Source of the DNA: Datnioides undecimradiatus
Lineage: Eukaryota > Chordata > Actinopteri > Lobotiformes > Datnioididae
DNA length: 64,000 nucleotides
Reading direction: 5' to 3'
Assembly (NCBI GenBank): GCA_008933995.1
Contig: WARS01000014.1
Span: 1,019,196-1,083,195 of the forward strand
Shown here: in pieces, positions 56,233 to 64,000 of the stretch
Numbering within the stretch: the stretch's first letter is position 1
Layout: each line of letters begins with the position of its first letter
Made by a program: the position numbers and the translations under genes
The notes under the pieces: model-generated
Databases searched by the model: none
What the model saw: the letters and a program-made list of their open reading frames with translations, nothing else
What the model was told of the DNA's origin: nothing

Positions 56233-58416
56233 TTAAAAACTCTTGACGATACATTCTGTCTTCTTAGCTTCATTGTTGAGCTCTCCGAAGGTGTCAAAGA
56301 ACTGCTCCATCTCTTTCTGCAGAGTTGCATTGCGTAGTTCTGCGGCAGCCCGGGCCCTTTCAGACTCCACAATCTTAGCCTGGACAACCTGGTACCAGTG
56401 TCGCTGCTGTGCAAGGTTCGTCTTTAACCGAACAACTTCGACCTGCAACTCTTCATTTCTTTGCTCAAGGCTGGTGGTGGAGACACGAGGAAGAAGTGAG
56501 GAAAAAAATACCATGATGACTTGGTGTGTATAAAAGGCAGGTCAGTAGTGTATGTCATTCTGCAACACGTACATTGATTATTTGGTTTGATCCTTTATGC
56601 CTGTTATAGTTGGACAAGGTAGAAGGGTTGGCTTATGAGATTAAGTTAAAATGCACAATTAAATCCAGCAATCTATCACCTTCCTGTACTCCATATTAAG
56701 CTGAAACAATTGTCATTTTCCTCCTGCCCTTGCCAAACAGAACTAGTGACCTTACACCGAGACTTGCTCTATCTATATCAGTAATAAATGAGGTATGTGT
56801 TGTGTCTAGGTCAGCAGCATGGCCCCTTAAATTAGCTCTCTTTCCAGTGCTATGAGCTGCTTCTATAGGTCAAACTGTGCAGGCTGTGCTGTGCAGGCTG
56901 TAAGAAACCAATCTGCCATTTACCAGCAGGAAACTGTGACTGTGTATTTCAAGTCAGTGGAAAAACACACGAGAAGCAATGTCAGATACAACCAAGTATT
57001 TAACATAGTACTGCGATTTCCAAAGTTGACATCAGAGGTGGTTAAACAAAATAAAAATACTTAGGACTTTCTTCTCAACAATCAACGCACTGTCCATGCT
57101 CTAAACCTTGGACAATATGGGAAAACACACAGGAATCTAATAGTGTCCATCATTGCACTGCAAAATGAACAGGAAACCGGGTTATGTTTGGGGTCAACCA
57201 AGGGCTGGGAACATTGTATTACCCTTCACTGGAAAATTCTCTTTGGCAAGTCAGTGAAGTGGACGTGTTACATTGAAGCCAAGACCATAAGCACATTAAA
57301 TTTAGGACATTTCATTTGTCTTTTACATGCTGTCCCTAATCTCTGTAAAGTGATTGTGGCAGCGTGTAGTTTGGACTGGAAATGAAAGACAAAAACATAG
57401 GAACGTTACCTGATTATTCGTGACTCGTACTCTTCCCTCTGTCTTACTATTTGCTGTTGGAGGCTAGTGAGGAGGCTGCGAAGAGCGCTGGCAGAGGGGT
57501 CAGCCAGGGGTACAGGAGGGGGCACCCTGGGAGACCGGGATGTTTGCTCCTGTAGCTGGACCCCAGCAGAGGGCCAGAGAGCCTGGTACTCAGTTTGGGA
57601 TGTCTGAGGGGAACTCGCTGCATGATGCTGTTGAGGAGGAGACGACGGGAGCTTGAGATGCAGCATCGGGTCCCTAAGCATAAATCCACAGGAGCCTGAG
57701 TCCAGCTCTGGCTCCTGCTCGTGCATCTTGTCTTGGTCTGGATTCTGGTCCTGATTACTGGAACCACTTTCAGCAAGGATGATCTCACAGGATGACCAGG
57801 GGCTCTTGTCTTCACTCATTCCCTCATCATCCATCAGTCCCTGGACCTGCTCAGGGGCACATGCTTGATAAATTTGCTCCTGGAAGCTTGTTTCCATGTC
57901 AAAGGCCTCCTGGAGGTTGTCAGGGGTGATGGCGTCCGGGAGGTTATCATACAGAGAGAGCACACTCCTGTGCACTTCGCTCTGTGATGGGCTGGGGCTC
58001 TGGTTCAGATGAGATCTGTCCTCAACTCCCCAGCTACCACCCTGCTCTCTTCTTGTTTCTCCTCCTCTTGTCCCATTTACGCCTGGATCCAGCTCTGCTT
58101 CCCAGCTCTGTCTTCCCAGGCCTCTTCTCCAGCTGCAGTAGCTGTGATCTGGCCAGGCGCCAGTCCCTCTTCCCCCACTGACCAGTGTGGGAACCTCAAC
58201 TGGGGCCAGACCAGGCAGAGGGCTGCAGGGGCCTGGGAGTCTGGTTACAGCCGGGCACACAACCCTACTCTCCATTTCCTTTTCCCTGGCCCTGCCTCGC
58301 TGGACAAAAGGTGGACAGTTGTCGTACAGGGGGTCCGTGGAGCAGGAGCTGGCTGTAGTGGGGGTCTCAGTGGGAAGACAGTGCAGCTCCATGATCCAGC
58401 CAGGCAGATGGGGGTG
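56233..58416 (-). CDS. Rho GTPase-activating protein, ARHGAP22/24/25 family (C-terminal part)
   Basis: Two minus-strand exons are seen: 57410-58416 (1007 nt, phase 0 start after CTCTCAG) and 56233-56470 (238 nt), together 414 codons plus stop. The large exon is Pro/Ser-rich and disordered, with LYDN motifs. Its end and the last exon form a coiled coil (about residues 308-395) reading EEYESRIIS then LEQRNEELQ, later LQKEMEQFFDTFGEL. That coiled coil closely resembles the C-terminus of ARHGAP24 and ARHGAP22. The PH and RhoGAP domains that define the family were not found between 58.4 and 64 kb, so the upstream exons are probably beyond the edge. An in-frame ATG at 58392 could start a short form, but the acceptor just upstream argues for an internal exon. 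Which of the three family members this is, or whether it is a fourth, cannot be settled by eye. Confidence 0.85.
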
Positions 58417-58419
58417 CTG

Positions 58420-61400
58420 AGAGTTTTAGATAACTGCCCTCCCCTCCTCTGTCTGCTGTAACTTGGGATTCAAGCCTTGTGGATTTGTCAGCGTGCTACG
58501 GAGCCTGTGCCAAATGCTGATGTGTCTTGGGGAGAGGAAGGTGTAGGAGCCCTCCTCCCCTTTGGCCGGCTCACTGCTGTGAAGCTGCTGCCTAATGGTG
58601 CACAGGTTATGATCTGTGTGTGTGTATGCATGTGTGCGAGTGTGTGTGTCTTTAAGCAGGACTGACATCAGCTGTTACTTTAGCACCGCTTCTGAGGGAG
58701 GGACCAGGGTGTAATATAGTCTGGCTCATTCCTAAAGACAGTCACACATAACTGCAACCACAGAAATAGACAGCGACCACAGGCACAACGTGTGAACTGA
58801 CACAATGAATCCCATAATCTGCACACAATATTTGCTCAAGGAAATCTGCAAAAAAAAAAAAAACCTCACATAGAAAACAATGTTTTAATACAATACAACA
58901 TTTTTAACATTTAAAGAAATGCCACAGTGATTACGAGGATTGCTCTGACTTTTACTGCATACTCCTTTCCCAGACCTGTGCTTCAGCTGGGTCATTGATT
59001 TTCCTGCTCTGTTTTAATGCACTCTGTCTGCATTAATGCTGGTGGATGTGTTAACAGCCAAGTGCTTGTACTGTAAGACAGAAGTTCACCATGTGGAATC
59101 TGCTAAAGTGCATTTATCAAAGCTGCTTTTTTAAACCAATGAAACGCTGTCATTAACAGGAGAAAACCATTGTGTGTCATCTGGTGAAATCATTAAGGCT
59201 GCAATCCAAACTGTAATCGTAGAATGACAAAAATGTTTCTGATGCTCAGGAAAGTGTTATTTTATTTCAGGGTTACCGGTGAATGACACACAGGGTTGAC
59301 AAGATGAATCTACAGAGAGCAAATAAGACAAGTGGCTCAGCACACAAATCCTTGCTCATGTCTTGGTCTGTGCATCTTAAAACCACAAGGTGGAGCTATA
59401 GACAACAATATGAATAGCCTGAGTTTTAAATGGGTGGTGTACATTAAAATCATTTAAGGCATTTTGATGGCAAGGATGATGAATTAGAGCTGTACTGTTC
59501 AGAAAATTTGATCTGATTGTATGTTGAAATATATTTTTATCGTTTGTTAATTCTTTTGTGGGCTTTTCATCCTCATGTGCATTCCTTTTTATCCAAGAGG
59601 ATACTTAATGACTTGTTGTTTCTATCTGAATTGTCCCTTTAGCACACATTTGTGTTCTGTAGAGAGTTAGCTAGTTTTCAGAGCTTTATAAACATCAGAA
59701 AAGACCTATTGATCCACTATTGATCGAGCAGCCCAGTGAAGAACTCCCTCATTAGCTTGAAGCCAACGAGGAACCACTATCAAAGACACTTCCTCTTGAT
59801 CACAGGAAACATCCATACAGACACTTTGTCCTTAAATCACCTCCAGCCAAACGGCTGCACAGAATATAGAGGAAGTGACTGTGAGTGCGTATTTTCTTGG
59901 AGTAAGTCTTGATTTACTCCAAATCAGCAACAACAAAGTGTTCCACGAGAGCCTTGGTATGTCACTGCAGTGCATTACAAATCAAGGATGTGCTCCAAAC
60001 TTCATTTCTGCATTGGCACATTAAGCAGTCAGTTGTCCGTCAACATTGATAAAACTCCGCTCTTATCTGCCCTATGCAAATCACCCTATGTCCTTCAAGG
60101 CTGCACAGACAGAGAAGGAATTACAATGTTTTATCTGTTTGTAGTTGTACAAAGCAGGATTTAAATGTTGGCCGAGTTCTCTCCCTGTGTCATCCTGAAC
60201 TACTACAGGAAGATGCTCTTGGAATATCTGAAAAGTGTTGTTGCGGTGCCCAAGGTGAGATCAGAAATGTCCCCTCTGAGACAACAGTGGTACCATTAAG
60301 AAAACAACCATCTGGAATACCAGACGTGTGCTTTAATCTCGTTCATGTCCCTCTGAGGCTTTGCCCTGACCTCCATCTGTCATTGAACAAATGATGGACA
60401 ACCATCGCTGTCTTTACCTCCCTTGCAGTGAAAACCCATGTGTGATTTATCACAGACGGATCTCCACCACACAGAGGTTAAGCTTCTTTCAAGACCCTGC
60501 ATCGCCCTGCAACCCTCCCTTCTCCTTCGTCCTTCTCCACTTCCTGTACATCTGCGTAGTTGTTTGTAGCCATGACGACAGAATCCATGGCAACACAGAT
60601 CCCCATGGTTCTAAATAATAAAGGTGGATGGATGAAGGAGGGGTGGGGGGGTGGTCTCTGTGGCTATTTTAGCAAGTGTCTCGATGGAGAGTAATTGAGG
60701 AGGGCCCTTGTTAACAAGAGACCGGGTCTGCTTAACAGGCAAAGCTTCCAAGGGCAACACACAACCAGCTTCTCTTTGAATTGCTGAGTTGCTATAGGGA
60801 GGCGTGAGGTGTCACATATATAGTCCAGGACACAAATTCATTGCTGGGTATGAGACAAATCAGGGAGAAGTGTGGCTGTGGATGCTGTGTGGAGGAGTGA
60901 CGAGAAGTCAAGCAGATAGGCAGCAACTTGGACTGCCGAGGAGAGAGGAGGAGAGGTCTGTAATGCAGTGGTGTATTCCTGTATGCAGGTGTGCTTTTCA
61001 GAGATTAACATCCCTGCCTCTCTTTCCTCTGATCCCCAACCAGTTTGTGTGTGTTTGCATGTGTGTACCTTCAAGCTGCACTGCTACCTGAGCAGATTAT
61101 ATACTGCTTCTTTGCTGTTTACTCATGTTTTATTAAGACAAGCATGGTTTCCTATGCAGCAGTCTCCTCAGCTGCTCGGTGCAGCTTCAGGATGAGGAGT
61201 ATTTATTCTGTCTTTTTGTTTTTCCAATATCCTGAGCTGCAGAGACTCGCAGTGTTGGAAAGTAATTAAGTAAATTAACTCTAGCACTGTACAGATGTGT
61301 AATTTTGACTTTTTAAAATTGAATATAGTCCTGCCATCACAATATCAACTGATGCTGCAGAGATTCTTTTTCTACATTTAAAGTACATTTTTTACAGAAT

Positions 61401-63890
61401 GAAATTCAGATGAGTTCTGTAATCTGTAAAACAGTTTTATATATTAAAGGCAAAATGAAAGGGATTTTCATTAAAAAAAATGTATAGGATGTAATAATGT
61501 ACAGGAAAATAATCACCCTCACGTATCATTAATGAAGTGTGGGACTGTGTCTGTATCTCCAGAGACCCTGCACGCTGCCTGTATTTTCTTTTTTTGCTGT
61601 GTTGTGTGTGGATAGGGATGTTTATGGGCTTTAAGCTGTGGTCAGTGAGTGTAGCTCCCAGCCAATAACAGATTTAAGGGTAGGACTCTTTAATAACATA
61701 GTGACCAGGTGATGGATGCACACATCTACGTGCCAGAGTGGAAAGGCTAACTTTAAATATTAACTGCAACTGAACTCTCAGAGAACGTAATCAGAGCTGC
61801 GTTCAGTAATGTTTCTACTGAGTTCATTTATTTTATATTTTTTTAAAAAGATGAAAAAACATCTTTTCATCTTCAATAATTACATGACAAGAATTGTTTT
61901 GATTGATGGCTGCACATCGGTAACAATGGTAATATTTCACTTAGTTTACTTTTATTTACTTAACTGGAGGGATGAATTTTTTCAGAAGAAATTTTTTTTA
62001 GCAAACTCAAACCATTCAGTGACCTCTAATGCCTTAATGCATGTATGCATCTGCACTGATTATTCAGGGCTGTCTGTGTTACTCAGGGTCGTCTCTTAAA
62101 CTTTCCTCTCATGTCCAGAGTTTAGCTCAGGCCCTGACAAGCTGAATCATAACTCTTCATGTCATGAAGCGTCTGCGCCTCACTCTCATCCATTTTAAAC
62201 AAGTGTCTCTTTCAAGGGTTCATTCAACACAGTGGATTATTTAGAACAAGGTGTCTGCAGGCAACGAGAGGCACGCAGTCACATGCACACACACACTCCT
62301 GCTCTCTCAAACAATCCCACATAGATTTATCCATTGGAGATGTGCGTCATTGGTATCCATGTGTGGGTAGGTTATGTCGCTGCCATGCTGAATTGGATTA
62401 AATAGCTTTTTTTAAAACCATCTCTCCACATTCTCAATTAAAACCCTCGGCACATTTTAACTTGTGACACGTTCACGCCTGCGTGTAAGTGTCCACAGGC
62501 TCTACAGTTTCATTATAGCTCGTATCATTAACATTTTGATTAAATAGCTCTTACCGTCGTCTCTTGAGGCAGCTGTGCGATGTGATTATCTCCCCAGTAA
62601 TGTGATGGTATACATTTGTTTGCAGGATTTCTGCTCATCATGGAGCATCACACATTTTGACAGTCAATTAACAGACCTGGCAGAGTTACCATGGGAACAA
62701 CTTCTTTTAGCGTCGACAGGACGGGAGAGAGTGCTCATGAGCAGCACCTTCAACAACCAACCTGTCTTTGTGACTGACTGCAGCTTCTGAGCAACTGGTG
62801 CATGTGTTATATGTATATATGCAACCACCACTTTGCATCACACAGCTGTCGTCCCACAGTAAGGTGAGACAGATGTTACACTTTACTCGAGCAGAAAATG
62901 AAATGGAGAGGAAGAGAATTTCGCTCTTAATCCCTTTTGAGTCAAGACATTGTTAGAGTGTCCTGCTGTCAGACTGCGAGGGGAAATCAGCGATACGCAA
63001 AGTAAAAACCCATTGCTACAGATATTTTGGATGGATGGAGTGAGGGTGTTTCGAGGTTTGTGAAGTCAATGGAAATAAATGGGCAAGGGAAGAAAGGAGA
63101 CAGAAACAAAGTGAACAGAATAAAAGTTAGATGTGGAGCAACTGAGAAAGAAAAGCTAAGAGGGATGAAAATATTTGTGAGTAGAAAGAAAACAGAAGAG
63201 CACTCGCAGGCCTGGACATGAACGGCTAGAAGAGAAACGCAGCTGATTTGATGACTTATTCAGGCCTTCTCTTGAGCTCTCTTCCAAGGATGCCTTTGAA
63301 AAGGAGCATGTTTGAAGTGTCTGCATATGTGATAGTCTGTCTGTCAGTGGGAGGTGGAGCAGGGGGTGGTAGAACAGACAGAAAGACAGATACAGAGTGT
63401 GAGGAGGTGAGATAGCGAGGGAGGAAGGAGAAGGAAAGGATTGCTGTAAATAGAGGGGGATGTGAGCGAGGACGACAGCACATCAATGCTCTTCTCTACC
63501 CTGAGAAGGCCTCAGTAGGCATCGTCAACGTTAGCACGAAAACAGGTCATTAAAGGGGCTAAAACAGATCTCTCACACTCGATTAGTGAAAAGAAGAAAA
63601 GCTAAAGGAAGGCGGGAGAGAAGATGGGATATAAACAGAAAGGCAGAAGAAACAATAAAACAAGGAGTGCAGGAGTGTAGAAATATAGAACAAACTGATC
63701 AATGACAAAAAGTTCACAATGAGAAGAAAACAGCAACATGAAAAATTATCCTTAAGTGTCGATGAAGTGATGTATTTGCACCAGAGGAGCTGCAGCCGTC
63801 AGCTTTTCTGTGTCCTTGTGAGGAGTGAGGACACGTTCGACCTTCTAACTGGTGGCAAATGGGCAAACACAGGCTCTCAGGCCCACAGTC
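58420..63890. other. Probable intron of the RhoGAP gene or intergenic DNA
   Basis: No further RhoGAP or PH exon could be recognised on the minus strand. A plus-strand frame at 62623-62790 after an acceptor-like GCAG looks protein-like for about 53 codons but has no partners. The interval is purine-rich near its right end. Confidence 0.45.
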
Positions 63891-63893
63891 CAT

Positions 63894-64000
<107 letters not shown>

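Noticed and set aside
57984..58461. Plus-strand ORFs of 65-150 codons opposite the large RhoGAP exon
   Set aside because: These are antisense shadows of the GC-rich coding exon on the minus strand.

Overview
The window looks like teleost (probably percomorph) nuclear DNA. It has AT-rich introns and intergenic DNA, many long (CA)n/(GT)n tracts, and vertebrate multi-exon genes with GT-AG introns. I rebuilt every exon by hand from splice signals, reading frame and remembered human orthologues; no alignment or database search was run. Four complete protein-coding genes and one partial gene are well supported.

Layout: 1-4.3 kb is non-coding and holds a long RNA-like hairpin. At 4.5-5.6 kb is a 4-exon secreted CXC chemokine (CXCL9/10/11-like, no ELR), with a TATA box and a perfect interferon-stimulated response element just upstream. 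At about 8.4-15.1 kb is kiaa1191 (p33MONOX), 7 coding exons; one of its introns contains a second promoter-like block with an RFX X-box. From 15.1 to 24.1 kb the DNA is gene-poor, with one orphan minus-strand terminal exon and a retroposon tail. At 24.1-39.3 kb is gfpt2, 19 coding exons giving 685 aa, the rate-limiting enzyme of the hexosamine pathway. At 39.95-56.0 kb is mapk9 (JNK2), a CpG-rich non-coding first exon plus 11 coding exons giving 420 aa. At 56.2-58.4 kb on the minus strand are the last two coding exons of a Rho GTPase-activating protein of the ARHGAP22/24/25 family; its PH and RhoGAP exons were not found and may lie beyond the right edge. From 58.4 to 64 kb is probably intron of that gene or intergenic DNA, ending in a GT/GA microsatellite.

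Relationships: the gfpt2-mapk9 order and shared orientation match human 5q35. A RhoGAP gene tail-to-tail with the JNK gene recalls MAPK8-ARHGAP22 and MAPK10-ARHGAP24 in human, so the fish locus may keep a fourth member of an ancient JNK/ARHGAP pair that I do not recall at human 5q35. A chemokine, glucosamine synthesis and JNK signalling can meet in stress and immune responses, but nothing here shows co-regulation. I saw no mobile system, CRISPR or operon-like novelty. The most unusual items are the hairpin at 2.3 kb, the JNK-ARHGAP linkage, the X-box promoter inside kiaa1191, and the orphan exon at 18.4 kb.
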